From Cupidesulfovibrio sp000226255 (GTDB lineage: Bacteria > Desulfobacterota > Desulfovibrionia > Desulfovibrionales > Desulfovibrionaceae), in the NCBI RefSeq assembly GCF_003402415.2, contig NZ_AP036014.1, positions 1,612,001-1,676,000 of the forward strand: DNA of 64,000 nt. The letters run 5' to 3'. The position numbers and the translations under genes are program-made. Under the pieces are notes generated by a model, which made no database searches, had not been told where the DNA came from, and worked only from the letters and a program-made list of their open reading frames with translations. Positions 17,780 through 26,863 of this stretch are shown in pieces; the first letter of the stretch is position 1; each line of letters opens with the position of its first letter.

Positions 17780-18736
17780 CTACATGGGCGCGTGCAGCCG
17801 CACCACGTAGGCCAAAGTGCTGGCCTCGCAGCCGCAGGCCACCATCAGCAGCACCAGCGCGCTCACGATGCCCACCTTGTGGCGCAGCGGCGTGGCGGAG
17901 CGGATCACCGTGCCCCACAGGCCGCAGGCGGCCAGCGGCAGCACCAGCGTGCCCGCCAGGGGCAACAGGGGGGGCAGCATGGTCAGGTCCGGGCTGGTGA
18001 GGGTGGCGGCGCGGTACAGCACGTACACGCCCACGGGCACTGCGCACAGGGTGCCGCCCAGCGCCCAGCGGGCGCACACGCCCAGGGCATAGTTGTAATA
18101 ATCGCGGCCGAAGTCGTCCTTTTCGCGCCGGGTCAGCAGCCAGGCCAGGCACAGCGCCCCGGCGGCCCCGGCGGCCACGAAGGTCGACTGGCCCAGTACC
18201 GCCCACAACAGGGAATCCGCGGGCGCGCCGATCATGGCGCGCATGGTGTCCATGGGAGATGCGTCGGTGGGCAGTGGATGCCCCGGCAGCAGCAGGGCAC
18301 GGGCAAGGGCAAAGCCGGACACCGTGGCCTCTATGCCGCCAATCCCGGCGGCAAGGCCCACGAAGCGGTGCATGGCCGAACCCTTGATGTATTTCCAGCC
18401 CACCAGGTACAGGGCGGCGCAGGCCGCCGTGCCCACCAGCAACGCGGGCAGGGAGAGCAGCGGCACGCGGAACGGCCCCGCCATGAGGTCGGGCTGCAAC
18501 TGGGCCATGCGGAAAACCATCACCGCGCTCACGGCCACCAGCAATGCGGCGGCAAGGGCGGCCAGCAGGGCCCCCTGGCGGGCCAGCTTGTCGGGGAACG
18601 AGGTGCGTTGCGTCACGGCAAGACGCTGGGCGGCCAGGCACAGGAAGGGAATGCCCGTCACGGCCAGCAGCAGGCAGGCCAGAATGCCGCCCGGCAGCGC
18701 CAGCGACCAGACGGCGGCATCGGGAAAAAGGGTCAT
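17780..18736 (-). CDS. Polytopic membrane protein of unknown function
   Basis: A 318-residue protein with about eight hydrophobic segments, for example GGILACLLLAVTGIPFLCL, ALLAALAAALLVAVSAVMV and KVGIVSALVLLMVACGC. ATG 18736 has GGAG nine bases upstream. I do not recognise the family and see no catalytic motif. There is a hydrophilic loop with LPGHPLPTDASPMD and a basic loop (LLTRREKDDFGRDYY). It converges on the chemotaxis operon and is divergent from the CpoB-like gene. Function unknown. Confidence 0.75.
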   Translation of the reverse strand: MTLFPDAAVWSLALPGGILACLLLAVTGIPFLCLAAQRLAVTQRTSFPDKLARQGALLAALAAALLVAVSAVMVFRMAQLQPDLMAGPFRVPLLSLPALLVGTAACAALYLVGWKYIKGSAMHRFVGLAAGIGGIEATVSGFALARALLLPGHPLPTDASPMDTMRAMIGAPADSLLWAVLGQSTFVAAGAAGALCLAWLLTRREKDDFGRDYYNYALGVCARWALGGTLCAVPVGVYVLYRAATLTSPDLTMLPPLLPLAGTLVLPLAACGLWGTVIRSATPLRHKVGIVSALVLLMVACGCEASTLAYVVRLHAPM

Positions 18737-19031
18737 GCGCGAAAGCTCCGTTGGGGTGATGCGGCGGCGCGCGCGGGCGTTGCCGCACCGGTCTTGTGCC
18801 CCAAAACCGCTTGGGGCGCAAGGTGCCGGGGCCAGCGGTGGCGCGGCGGGGCGCGGGGAGCCGGATGGAATCAGGCCGGGCCGGGCAAGGCTGGGTTAGG
18901 GATGGCCGCGTTATGGATGGCTGGTCGGGCCGCTCCGGTGTGCTGCAGGCAGGGCGGAGCCGACGTTTGCCCCACGGCGTGGGCGGAAACGCGCGTCCGC
19001 CCGTCCGGAGCGCCGCTGCGCATTCATTTCC

Positions 19032-19060
19032 TTGAAAAAATGACGGCCATCGCCTATGGA
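19032..19060 (+). promoter_or_regulatory. Candidate sigma-70 promoter of the CpoB-dprA gene run
   Basis: TTGAAA (19032-19037) and TATGGA (19055-19060) have a 17-base spacer, 44 bases before the CpoB-like start. The rest of the gap 18737-19031 is GC-rich and shows no gene. Confidence 0.45.
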
Positions 19061-19104
19061 GGGTACAGTTCCGTCAACGTACTCGGCCAGTTCGGAGATT
19101 CCTC

Positions 19105-20028
19105 ATGCAGCATCGGCGGCTTCGCGCATCGGCGGCATCGCTTGTCCCGGCCCTTCTCCTTGCCATGGCTCTTTCTTCCGGCTGCGCCGGGCAGGGCGGG
19201 GCGCAGGGCAGCACCGAATGGCGGCTGCGCATGCTGGAGGAAAAGTACCTGTCCTACGAAGAGGCCCGAAAGGCTCGCGATGGCTCCGTGGACGAACGGT
19301 TGCAGGCGCTGGAGGAAAAGCAGGCCGCGCTGTCCGCGCGCGTGGACGGCGACCGCGAATCCGACGGGCGCAGGCTGGACGCGCTGGAAAGCGCCCTGAC
19401 CGGGGTGAAGCCCGGGCGCGCCGCCGTGGCTGCACCCGCATCCGCACCCGCGCCCGCGCAGGAGGCTGCCACGGCCCCGGCTCCGTCCGCCGAAACGGTG
19501 GAGTCGGCCGGGGACGCCGCCGTGTCCGTTCCCTCGGTGAACGCCGACGACCTTGGCAAGGGGGGCCGCCGCGTGCAGCCCGAGCCCGCCAAGCCCGCTT
19601 CCCCCCCCGCCAAGGCAGTCCAGAAGGCCGAACCCGCGCCCAAGCCCGCCAGGGGCGTGTCCGACAAGGCCGCCTACGAGGCCGCGCTGAGCCTGCTGCA
19701 ACGCGGCAAGACCGAAGAGGCCCGAGTGCGCTTCGACGGGTTTCTGGGCGATTACCCCAACAGCGCGCTGGTACCCAACGGGCTGTACTGGAAGGGCGAG
19801 GCCCTGTACGCGCAGCGCCGCTACGCCGATGCCATCGTGGCCTTCAAGGAGGTCACGGCGCGCTTTCCGAAGCATCACAAGGCGGCGGATTCGCTGCTGA
19901 AGACGGCGCTGGCCTACAAGCAGCTTGGCGACGACGAGAACGTGCGCTTCCACCTGAAGGCGCTGCGCGAAGACCACCCAGATTCCCCCGCCGCCAAGCT
20001 GGCGCGGCAACGCTTCCCCAACGGGTAG
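19105..20028 (+). CDS. CpoB/YbgF-like periplasmic TPR lipoprotein
   Basis: A 307-residue protein with a lipoprotein signal (LVPALLLAMALSSGCAG, Cys near residue 27). A short coiled coil follows (residues 38-90), then a Pro/Ala linker and a C-terminal TPR domain from about residue 187: AYEAALSLLQRGKTEEARVRF, NGLYWKGEALYAQRRYADAIVAFKEV and SLLKTALAYKQLGDDENVRFHLK. This domain order matches CpoB/YbgF, which works with Tol-Pal and peptidoglycan synthases during envelope constriction. The tol-pal genes themselves are not in the window, so the exact role is not proven. ATG 19105 follows GGAGATTCCTC. Confidence 0.85.
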   Translation: MQHRRLRASAASLVPALLLAMALSSGCAGQGGAQGSTEWRLRMLEEKYLSYEEARKARDGSVDERLQALEEKQAALSARVDGDRESDGRRLDALESALTGVKPGRAAVAAPASAPAPAQEAATAPAPSAETVESAGDAAVSVPSVNADDLGKGGRRVQPEPAKPASPPAKAVQKAEPAPKPARGVSDKAAYEAALSLLQRGKTEEARVRFDGFLGDYPNSALVPNGLYWKGEALYAQRRYADAIVAFKEVTARFPKHHKAADSLLKTALAYKQLGDDENVRFHLKALREDHPDSPAAKLARQRFPNG

Positions 20029-20044
20029 CGGCCCCGCGTCGCGC

Positions 20045-21754
20045 ATGGCCCCCGCTTCCCCGGCGTCCTCCGCCAAACGAACACCCGTGGCTGCTTCCAC
20101 GCGCCCCGGTTCCGCCGTGCTGCCCGCCTTCGTCGATCTGGACGAGGCGGGCCGCGCCGAGTTGTGGGCCGCCCTGGCCTTGCGCCACAGTCCCGGCATC
20201 GGGCCGCGCACCGTGCGCCGCCTGCTGGCGGGGTTCGACTCCGCGCTGGCCGCCGTGCAGGCGGCCAATGGCGGCGGGCGCGAATGGGCGCAAGCCGGAG
20301 TGCGCCCGCACATGGCCGCGCCGGTGGCGGAAGGCCGCTGGCGCGAGGCCGCCCGACAGGAGTGGGACGCGGTGCGCGGATGCCGCTGCGCCATCCTGCT
20401 GTGGACCGATCCGCGCTACCCGGCCCGGCTGCGTGAAGTTCCGGATGCCCCCGCCGTGCTGTACTGCCGGGGAGACGCCTCGCTGCTGGCCAACCACGCC
20501 GTGGCGGTGGTGGGGTCGCGCCTGTCCTCGCGGGCGGGGCGCGGCGTGGCGGCGGACATCGCCTACAGTCTTTCCTCGGCTGGCGTCACCGTGGTGTCCG
20601 GCCTTGCGCGCGGCATAGACCGCGAAGCCCACGTGGCCGCGCTGGAAGAGGTGGGGTCCACCATCGGCGTGCTGGGCACCGGCATCGACGTGGTCTATCC
20701 GCCGGAGCATGCGGATGTGTTCGAGCGCATGGAATCCACGGGGCTGCTGCTGTCGGAATACGCCCCCGGCACGCTGCCTCTGCCCGGCCATTTCCCCGTG
20801 CGCAACCGCATCATCAGCGGACTTTCCGTGGGGGTGCTGGTGGTGGAGGCGGCGGCCCGCAGCGGCAGCCTGATCACCGCCCGCCTGGCCCTGGAACAGG
20901 GGCGCGAGGTGTATGCCGTGCCCGGCCCGGCCACGGCGCAGTACACCTGCGGCTGCCGGGGGCTCATCGAGCAGGGCGCGCGGCCCGTGTCCACGGCCGA
21001 AGAAGTGCTGGCCGACCTCGCCCCGGTGCTGGGCATGGAACTGGCCGCCCTGGCCGCACCGTGCCCCCCGCCGGGGTGGGACGACGACCCGCTGGACGAC
21101 ATCTTTCCGGCGGATGTCCCGCCTGCGGCAGGGGGCGAAGCGCGGCCTGCCGCGGCCAGTGGTGCCGAAACCTCGTCGGCGGACCATTGTTCCGCCCACA
21201 CCTCGCGGGCTGCCCCGTGCGCATGCCCCGACCCGCGCGGCGCGGCCCCGCAGGGGTTAAAGTTTTCCGGCGAATCCGCCGTTTCTTCCCACGATGGTCA
21301 TGCGGCGCGGGCAGCGGCGTACCCTGTCGATACCGCGCAGGCGTCGGCCCGTCCGGCCAATACGGCCAATGCGGGCAATCCCGCCAATCCGGCCAGGCCG
21401 GAACCCGCGGGAACGGCCACGGATGCCTTTACCCCAGCCACGCCCGGCATCCCGTCGCCCCCGTCGCCGAAGGCACCGCCCGCATCGCCCGCACCGGCCG
21501 CACCGCGCAAGGCGGTGCGATCCGCGCGCGGCCACCGGGCAGCACCGGTGGGTGTTCCCGCGCCCGTCCCCGCGTCAGGCGGCAGCCCCGAAGACGCCAT
21601 CCTCGCCTTTTTGCGCGACAGGCCCGGCGCGCACGCGGACGACGTGTGCCGCGCGCTTGGTCTGGGCGCGGCCGACGTCAGCGCCCGCCTTGTGTTGCTG
21701 GAGGTAAAGGGCGCGGTGCGCCGGTTGCCCGGCATGCGCTACGAGCGTATGTAA
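20045..21754 (+). CDS. dprA: DNA-processing protein DprA
   Basis: A 569-residue protein. DprA loads RecA on incoming single-stranded DNA in natural transformation. The N-terminal SAM-like region includes SPGIGPRTVRRLLAGF. The Rossmann core is clear: VAVVGSRLSSRAGRGVAADI, VSGLARGIDREAH, IGVLGTGIDVVYPPEH and ARSGSLITARLALEQGREV. It is longer than usual because about 180 low-complexity residues (Pro/Ala/Asn-rich) separate the core from a C-terminal winged helix (EDAILAFLRDRPGAHADDV). It starts 17 bases after the CpoB-like gene and is probably cotranscribed with it. Confidence 0.95.
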   Translation: MAPASPASSAKRTPVAASTRPGSAVLPAFVDLDEAGRAELWAALALRHSPGIGPRTVRRLLAGFDSALAAVQAANGGGREWAQAGVRPHMAAPVAEGRWREAARQEWDAVRGCRCAILLWTDPRYPARLREVPDAPAVLYCRGDASLLANHAVAVVGSRLSSRAGRGVAADIAYSLSSAGVTVVSGLARGIDREAHVAALEEVGSTIGVLGTGIDVVYPPEHADVFERMESTGLLLSEYAPGTLPLPGHFPVRNRIISGLSVGVLVVEAAARSGSLITARLALEQGREVYAVPGPATAQYTCGCRGLIEQGARPVSTAEEVLADLAPVLGMELAALAAPCPPPGWDDDPLDDIFPADVPPAAGGEARPAAASGAETSSADHCSAHTSRAAPCACPDPRGAAPQGLKFSGESAVSSHDGHAARAAAYPVDTAQASARPANTANAGNPANPARPEPAGTATDAFTPATPGIPSPPSPKAPPASPAPAAPRKAVRSARGHRAAPVGVPAPVPASGGSPEDAILAFLRDRPGAHADDVCRALGLGAADVSARLVLLEVKGAVRRLPGMRYERM

Positions 21755-21810
21755 GGGAACGCCCCAACGGCAGATCACGCGGCGGCGCGCATGCGCCGCC
21801 GGAGAGAGAC

Positions 21811-22305
21811 ATGCAGAAGATACCGCTAGACCTCGCCGCGCCCGGCATGAAGCTGGCCAAGCCCGTCACCAAGTCCGACGGGCTGGTGCTGGTGGGCGCG
21901 GGCGTTGAATTGACCACCACCATCATTTCCCGTTTCCGGGCCAGCGGGGTGCAGTCGCTCACCGTGCAGGGCCGCCCCGTGGACCTTGGCGACGACGGCG
22001 GCAACGACCTGGAGCGCATCGCCGGGCGGCTGGACCACCTGTTCCGCAAGCACGGGCAGGACCGGTTCATGACCACCCTGCGCAACATGCTGCGCCGCTT
22101 CTTTGCCGAACGCATCGCAGCCGCCAAGGCGGCGGAAGAGGCCGAGGCCGCCGCCATCGCCGCCGCCGCCGAAGCCGCGCGGGAAGAGGCGGAAGCCCAG
22201 GCCGCGCAGAACCGCATTTCGCTCGTCGATGACGAGCCGGACGGTATGCCCGCCCGGCCCGAAATGGCGGACGGCAACGGCGCGTCGCGGGAGAACGGGC
22301 GATGA
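21811..22305 (+). CDS. Small protein with a domain often found before HD-GYP phosphodiesterases
   Basis: A 164-residue protein with GGAGAGAGAC before ATG 21811. Residues 1-60 (DLAAPGMKLAKPVTKSDG, LVLVGAGVELT) resemble the short beta-rich module that precedes HD domains in many cyclic-di-GMP phosphodiesterases. Here it stands without one. A long Ala/Glu-rich helix follows (residues 95-135). Its stop overlaps the ATG of the HDOD gene (ATGA), so it is likely a partner of that protein. Function unknown. Confidence 0.8.
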   Translation: MQKIPLDLAAPGMKLAKPVTKSDGLVLVGAGVELTTTIISRFRASGVQSLTVQGRPVDLGDDGGNDLERIAGRLDHLFRKHGQDRFMTTLRNMLRRFFAERIAAAKAAEEAEAAAIAAAAEAAREEAEAQAAQNRISLVDDEPDGMPARPEMADGNGASRENGR

Positions 22306-23141
22306 GCGAAGATCTGCGCACCACCTACAAGGGGCGGCTGCTGGCGGTGAAGGACCTCCCGACGCTGCCCACGGCCCTGCAGGAAGTTTCGCGCCTGCTG
22401 GAGTTGCCCAACACCACCACCGACCAGGTGGCCAAGGTCATTTCCTTCGACCAGGTGCTGGCGGCCAAGGTGCTGAAGATGGTCAACTCGCCCATCTACG
22501 GCTTTCCGGGGCGCATCGGCACGGTGAAGCACGCCCTGGTGCTGTTGGGTTTCAACGTCATCCGGGGGCTGATCATCTCCACCTCGGTCTACGACGACAT
22601 GAACCGCGCCATGCGCGGCCTGTGGGACCACAGCGTGGGCTGTTCGCTGGCCTGCGGCGAACTGGCGCGGGCGCTGGGCATGAAAGACCCCGAGGAATAC
22701 GCCGTGGCCGGGCTGCTGCACGACCTCGGCAAGGTGGTGTCGGCCCTGCAACTGCCCGAGGCCAAGGCCCGCGTGGACGGCGTGGTGAAGGAACAGGACC
22801 TTTTCTACATCGACGCGGAAACCCAGGTGCTCGGCTTCGGGCACGACCGCATCAACGCGTGGCTGGCCGAACACTGGAACCTGCCCCCGGCCATCCGCGA
22901 GGGCATGGCCTTCCACCACAAGCCCATGAGCGCGCGCATCTACCCGCAGATGGCCTGCGTGGTGCACGTGGGCAACTTCATGGCCCGGCTGTTCGAGTAC
23001 GGTTCCGGCGGCGACGACAACGTGCCCCCGCTGTCGCCCCACGCGCTGAAGCTGCTGGGCATGAACCAGCGTTCGCTGGAGGCGCTGCTGGACAACCTGT
23101 GCGAGAAATTCGCCGACGCCGGGGAACTGGGCTTCGCATGA
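22302..23141 (+). CDS. HDOD domain signalling protein
   Basis: A 279-residue protein made of one HDOD domain: LPTLPTALQEVSRLLELPNT near the start, VISFDQVLAAKVLKMVNSPIYGF, and VAGLLHDLGKVVSA. HDOD proteins are HD relatives that mostly lack phosphohydrolase activity and act as scaffolds in motility and cyclic-di-GMP control. Here an HD pair (HD in LLHDLGK) is still visible, and AEHWNLPPAIREGMAFHH is present as in active HD-GYP relatives, so catalysis cannot be excluded. It overlaps the gene before it and is followed by a GGDEF gene. Confidence 0.92.
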   Translation: MSEDLRTTYKGRLLAVKDLPTLPTALQEVSRLLELPNTTTDQVAKVISFDQVLAAKVLKMVNSPIYGFPGRIGTVKHALVLLGFNVIRGLIISTSVYDDMNRAMRGLWDHSVGCSLACGELARALGMKDPEEYAVAGLLHDLGKVVSALQLPEAKARVDGVVKEQDLFYIDAETQVLGFGHDRINAWLAEHWNLPPAIREGMAFHHKPMSARIYPQMACVVHVGNFMARLFEYGSGGDDNVPPLSPHALKLLGMNQRSLEALLDNLCEKFADAGELGFA

Positions 23142-23235
23142 TCCGTGACGCCGCCGTTATGCCGCCAACCTTCCTGCCCCACATGTTGCGGGCGGTTTGG
23201 GCGTTGCGCATGACCCGCCCGGCGGGGACGCCGTC

Positions 23236-24288
23236 GTGAGCACGCGCCCCCCTGGTTTCGGCGACGCCGCGCCGACGGGCGTGCCGCGCTGCTGGCTGGT
23301 CACCGCCGACGGGTGCCTGTCCGCCACGGTGCGCGCCCTGTGGTCCGGCGAGGGCGGCGCGGCTTCGGGCCGCCCCATGGATTGGCGGGTGTTCGACAAC
23401 GGACGCGCCGTGCTGGAGCAGTTCTTTCTCGACCCGCCGGACCTGCTGCTGGTGTCGGCCACACTGCCGGACATGTCGGGCGTGTCGCTGATCCAGCTGG
23501 TGAAGGGCGAGAACGTGTATCGCCAGGTGGCCACGCTGCTGTGCCTGGATGCGCCGGGCGTGGCCGGGGTGGAGTGGTCGTCCATCGATGCCGATGATTT
23601 CATGGTGCTGCCCACGCAGGCAGCACCGCCGACGGAGGGCGACGTGGCCTGCGCGCCGCTGCCGCCGCCGCTGGCCACGGAACTGCGGGCGCGCGTGGAC
23701 CTGGCCCTGACCCGCGCGGGCCGCGCCCTGGACGCCAGCCCGCTGACCAAGCTGCCGGGCAACACCTCGATCATCAAGTACATTCAGGGGCTCATCGACC
23801 GGCGCGTGGATTTCGCGCTGGCCTACGCCGACCTCGACAACTTCAAGGCCTTCAACGACAAGTACGGCTTTTCGCGCGGCGACGAGGTGCTCATGCTCAC
23901 CGCGCGGCTCATCGCCACCACGGCGCGCGAGGTGCGCGGCCAGCCCGCCTTCGTGGGGCACGTGGGCGGCGACGACTATGTGTTCGTCACCCCGGTGGAT
24001 GAGGCGGAAGACGCCTGCCGCCGCGTGGTGGGGGCCTTCGACGCCATCGTGCCCGGCTTCTACGATGCCGAGGACCGCGAGCGCGGTGCCATCGTGGCCC
24101 ACGACCGCCAAGGGCAGGTGCGCAGCTTTCCGCTGATGGCCGTGTCCATCGCCGTGGTGTGCAACCGGCCCGGCGCGGGATTATCGCTGGCCCACTACGG
24201 CGAGGCCTCGTACCGGGCCAGCCAGGTGAAGAAGCTGGCCAAGGACAGGACGGGCAGCTGCTATGTCTTCGACCGGCGACAGACCTGA
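23236..24288 (+). CDS. GGDEF-domain protein with N-terminal receiver-like domain
   Basis: About 350 residues from GTG 23236 (GGGGA eight bases upstream); the frame is open to a TTG at 23197. Residues 15-145 resemble a receiver fold (CWLVTADG, DLLLVSATLPDMSGVSLI) but the usual phospho-acceptor Asp is replaced by Ala in VSATLPDMSG. The C-terminal diguanylate-cyclase domain shows ALAYADLDNFKAFNDKYGF and the active-site sequence GGDDY in place of GGDEF, so activity is uncertain. It is followed by a 26-base overlap with the Xer gene. Confidence 0.87.
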   Translation: MSTRPPGFGDAAPTGVPRCWLVTADGCLSATVRALWSGEGGAASGRPMDWRVFDNGRAVLEQFFLDPPDLLLVSATLPDMSGVSLIQLVKGENVYRQVATLLCLDAPGVAGVEWSSIDADDFMVLPTQAAPPTEGDVACAPLPPPLATELRARVDLALTRAGRALDASPLTKLPGNTSIIKYIQGLIDRRVDFALAYADLDNFKAFNDKYGFSRGDEVLMLTARLIATTAREVRGQPAFVGHVGGDDYVFVTPVDEAEDACRRVVGAFDAIVPGFYDAEDRERGAIVAHDRQGQVRSFPLMAVSIAVVCNRPGAGLSLAHYGEASYRASQVKKLAKDRTGSCYVFDRRQT

Positions 24289-25528
24289 CCGTGGCGACGG
24301 CAGGAACGGCGGTGGGGGGAAACTCCCCCGTCGCGCGCAGCCTGCCTCCGGCCATCCCGCTGCCGGTGAAGCCGCTGCCCCCGACACCTTCCTCCCCCAT
24401 GCCCGCGCCGAACTTCTGGACATGTTCCTGGCCCATCTGGGCATGGAAAAGGGCTACTCCGCAGCCACGGTGACGGCCTACGGCACCGACATGGACCAGT
24501 TCGCCGCGTTTCTGTCGGGCACGGGCGACGGCCCGGCCATTCCCGGCAGGCCGTCCTTGCCGAATCTCGCGTCGTCCTCCGCCTCGCTTTCGCTGGATAC
24601 CCCGGAACTCATCACCAAGCGCCACGTGCAGCGGTTTCTGGCCGAACTGCATCGCCTGCGCATCGCCAAGTCCAGCGTGGCCCGCAAGCTGTCGGCGCTG
24701 CGGGCGTTCTTTCGTTTTCTGCTGCGGCTGCGCCGGGTCACGGCGGACCCCACGGCGGGCGTGCACAACCCCAAGCAGGAACAGCGCCACCCCCACGCCC
24801 TGAACGTGGACCAGGCCTTTGCCCTGCTGGACGAGCGGCGGCAGCGCAAGGGCCTTGCCATTGCCCACGCCGGTCAGGCCACGGATTCGGGACCTGCCGA
24901 CGCGACACTGCTGGCGCGCGACCTGGCCCTGGCCGAACTGCTGTACGGTTCCGGGCTGCGCGTGTCCGAGGCGCTGGGACTGGACGTGCTGGACGCGGAC
25001 CCGGCATCGGGCGTGGTGCGGGTGATGGGCAAGGGCGGGCGCGAACGCATGAGCCCGCTCAGCGATACCGCCCGCGACGCGCTGTCCGCTTGGCTTGCGG
25101 TGCGCCACGAGGTGGACGAGGGCCGGGGCGAAGCCGCCCTGTTCCTGGGAGCGCGGGGCGGCCGCCTGAACCGGCGGCAGGCCGCGCGGATCATCGAGGC
25201 GCTGTGCTTGCGGGCCGGGCTGCCGCAGGCCATATCCCCGCACGGGCTGCGCCACTCCTTCGCCACCCACCTGCTGGAGGCCGGGGCGGACCTGCGCAGC
25301 GTGCAGGAACTGCTGGGCCACGCCCGGCTTTCCACCACCCAGCGCTACACCCACCTGACCCTTTCGCGCCTGGTGGACGTGTACGACAGGGCGCATCCCC
25401 GATCGGACATGGCGAAACCCGCGGACCCGGCAGACCGTGCGGCTCGGCGCAAGCCCGTCGCAACGCCGGAAAAAACGGCCCGCGCCGCCACGCCCCGCAG
25501 GGGCGGCAAGTCCACGCCCAAGCGGTAG
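24263..25528 (+). CDS. xerC: Tyrosine recombinase XerC/XerD type
   Basis: A 421-residue site-specific recombinase. The N-terminal core-binding domain has FLAHLGMEKGYSAATVTAYG and VARKLSALRAFFRFLL. The catalytic domain shows all expected residues: Arg in LLYGSGLRVSEALGL, Lys in MGKGGRERM, HxxR in SPHGLRHSFATHLLEAG, His in ELLGHARLSTTQ and the Tyr nucleophile in RYTHL. A ~35-residue spacer rich in Ser/Pro interrupts the N-domain and a basic tail ends the protein. It would resolve chromosome dimers at dif. No mobile-element genes surround it, which supports a housekeeping Xer over an integrase. XerC versus XerD cannot be told here. Confidence 0.92.
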   Translation: MSSTGDRPDRGDGRNGGGGKLPRRAQPASGHPAAGEAAAPDTFLPHARAELLDMFLAHLGMEKGYSAATVTAYGTDMDQFAAFLSGTGDGPAIPGRPSLPNLASSSASLSLDTPELITKRHVQRFLAELHRLRIAKSSVARKLSALRAFFRFLLRLRRVTADPTAGVHNPKQEQRHPHALNVDQAFALLDERRQRKGLAIAHAGQATDSGPADATLLARDLALAELLYGSGLRVSEALGLDVLDADPASGVVRVMGKGGRERMSPLSDTARDALSAWLAVRHEVDEGRGEAALFLGARGGRLNRRQAARIIEALCLRAGLPQAISPHGLRHSFATHLLEAGADLRSVQELLGHARLSTTQRYTHLTLSRLVDVYDRAHPRSDMAKPADPADRAARRKPVATPEKTARAATPRRGGKSTPKR

Positions 25529-25563
25529 AGGCCTTTTCCACTTTTCCCTTCGCCAACGAAAAC

Positions 25564-25600
25564 GGGCCGGAACCTTGCGGGGTTCCGGCCCGGTGTTTTT
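25564..25600 (+). terminator. Terminator after the Xer gene
   Basis: GGGCCGGAACC pairs with GGTTCCGGCCC and is followed by GGTGTTTTT, about 35 bases after the recombinase stop. Confidence 0.85.
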
Positions 25601-25625
25601 GGGAGGGGGGCATTGCGGGCGTTGC

Positions 25626-25745
25626 GGAAATTTCGCTCTCCGGCAAGGAAGGCAAGCCGGTTGCGACGGGAGCGCACTAAAGGTGCGTGACCAGAGCAAG
25701 CGGCGCCGCCTGACGCGGCCCGAGAGCGAAAGAACGCAACGCTAA
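25626..25745 (+). pseudogene. Degenerate copy of the short ORF at 33996-34142
   Basis: A plus-strand frame ending at TAA 25743-25745 reads GNFALRQG, then CDGSALKVRDQS, then RLTRPESE. It aligns without gaps to the 48-residue ORF at 33996: G9, F11, Q15, G16, G23, S24, V28-R29-D30, S32, R35, L37-T38, P40-E41 and E43 are shared, 16 of 35 positions. Several codon differences are synonymous (GTA/GTG, CCA/CCC, CGG/CGC). It has no good start codon or ribosome site and its end overlaps the stop of the converging oxidoreductase gene, so I call it a relic. Confidence 0.5.
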
Positions 25746-26863
25746 GCGCGCAACATGCCAAAGCGCTTGCTGATAGCCTCTTCGAACTCCTGCTGGAGCG
25801 AGGACACCAGTTCGTGCACCGACTGGATGCGGTCCACCCGGAACACGTTGGCCCCGGAGAAGGCAAACCCCTTCTCCAGATTCCCCTTCATGGCGTTGAT
25901 CAGCGCGGCGGCGATGCAGTACGGGGTCTGCTCCTGCTCGCAAGTGCTGATGCACTTGAACACGCACTTGAAGGGTTTTTTCGCGCCTTCGCGCATGGAC
26001 TCGATGAACGAGTTGCCGATGGCGCGGCCCGGCATGCCCACGGGGCTCTTGATGATGGTCACGTCCTGCTCGGTGGCGTCCACGTAGGCCTGTTTGAAGC
26101 GGTCGTCGGCATCGCATTCATGGGTGGCCACGAAGCGGGTGCCCATCTGCACGCCAGCCGCGCCCAGTTCCATGAACCGGGTGATGTCCTCGCCGGTGTA
26201 CACGCCGCCAGCGGCGATGACCGGAATGCGGCGGCCCTTTTCGTCCTCGAAGGGCTTCACCGCCTCCACCACCTGCGGGATGACCGTTTCCAGCGAATGG
26301 TTGGGGTCGTCGATCTCCTCGGCCTTGAAGCCAAGGTGCCCGCCCGCCTTGGGGCCTTCCACCACGAAGGCGTCGGGCACGTAGTCGAAGCGGGATATCC
26401 ACTTCTTGGCGATGACCGAGGCCGCGCGGGCGGACGACACGATGGGCACGAGCTTGGTGCGGAATTCTTCCTTCTTCTGGTCGCAGGCGTCGCGCAGGTG
26501 CTTGGGCAGGTCCAGCGGCAGGCCCGCGCCCGAGAAGATGATGTCGGCCCGTTCCTCGATGGAGGTGCGGACCATTTCGCCAAAGGTGGTCAGGGCCACC
26601 ATGATGTTCACGCCCACGATGCCCTGGGTCATTTCGCGGGCCTTCTGCAACTCGCGGCGCAGGGCGCGGACGTTGGCTTCGATGGGGTTTTTGGCCACGT
26701 CGGGCTCTTTCATCCCGATCATGGCGGCGGCGATGACGCCGATGCCGCCTTCGTTGGCCACGGCGGACGCCAGGCGCGACAACGAGATGCCGACGCCCAT
26801 GCCGCCTTGCACGATGGGTATGCGGGCGACCAGGTCGCCAATGTTCAGGGTCGGGAAAGGCAT
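25742..26863 (-). CDS. Nitronate monooxygenase / NAD(P)H-dependent flavin oxidoreductase family
   Basis: A 373-residue TIM-barrel FMN enzyme of the 2-nitropropane dioxygenase/FabK family. It has IPIVQGGMGVGISLSRLASAV at the start, HLGFKAEEIDDP, and the phosphate-binding IPVIAAGGVYTGEDITRFMELGAAGVQMGTRFVA. It might oxidise nitronates, reduce quinones or act as an enoyl-ACP reductase; the sequence alone does not decide. The C-terminal region includes a Cys-containing stretch (KCVFKCISTCEQEQTPYC), which is unusual. ATG 26863 has GGAGG eight bases upstream. It is transcribed alone. Confidence 0.9.
   Translation of the reverse strand: MPFPTLNIGDLVARIPIVQGGMGVGISLSRLASAVANEGGIGVIAAAMIGMKEPDVAKNPIEANVRALRRELQKAREMTQGIVGVNIMVALTTFGEMVRTSIEERADIIFSGAGLPLDLPKHLRDACDQKKEEFRTKLVPIVSSARAASVIAKKWISRFDYVPDAFVVEGPKAGGHLGFKAEEIDDPNHSLETVIPQVVEAVKPFEDEKGRRIPVIAAGGVYTGEDITRFMELGAAGVQMGTRFVATHECDADDRFKQAYVDATEQDVTIIKSPVGMPGRAIGNSFIESMREGAKKPFKCVFKCISTCEQEQTPYCIAAALINAMKGNLEKGFAFSGANVFRVDRIQSVHELVSSLQQEFEEAISKRFGMLRA

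Noticed and set aside
24263..25528. Xer gene as an integrase of a genomic island
   Set aside because: No tRNA, attachment-site repeat or mobile-element genes nearby; neighbours are core genes with the same composition.
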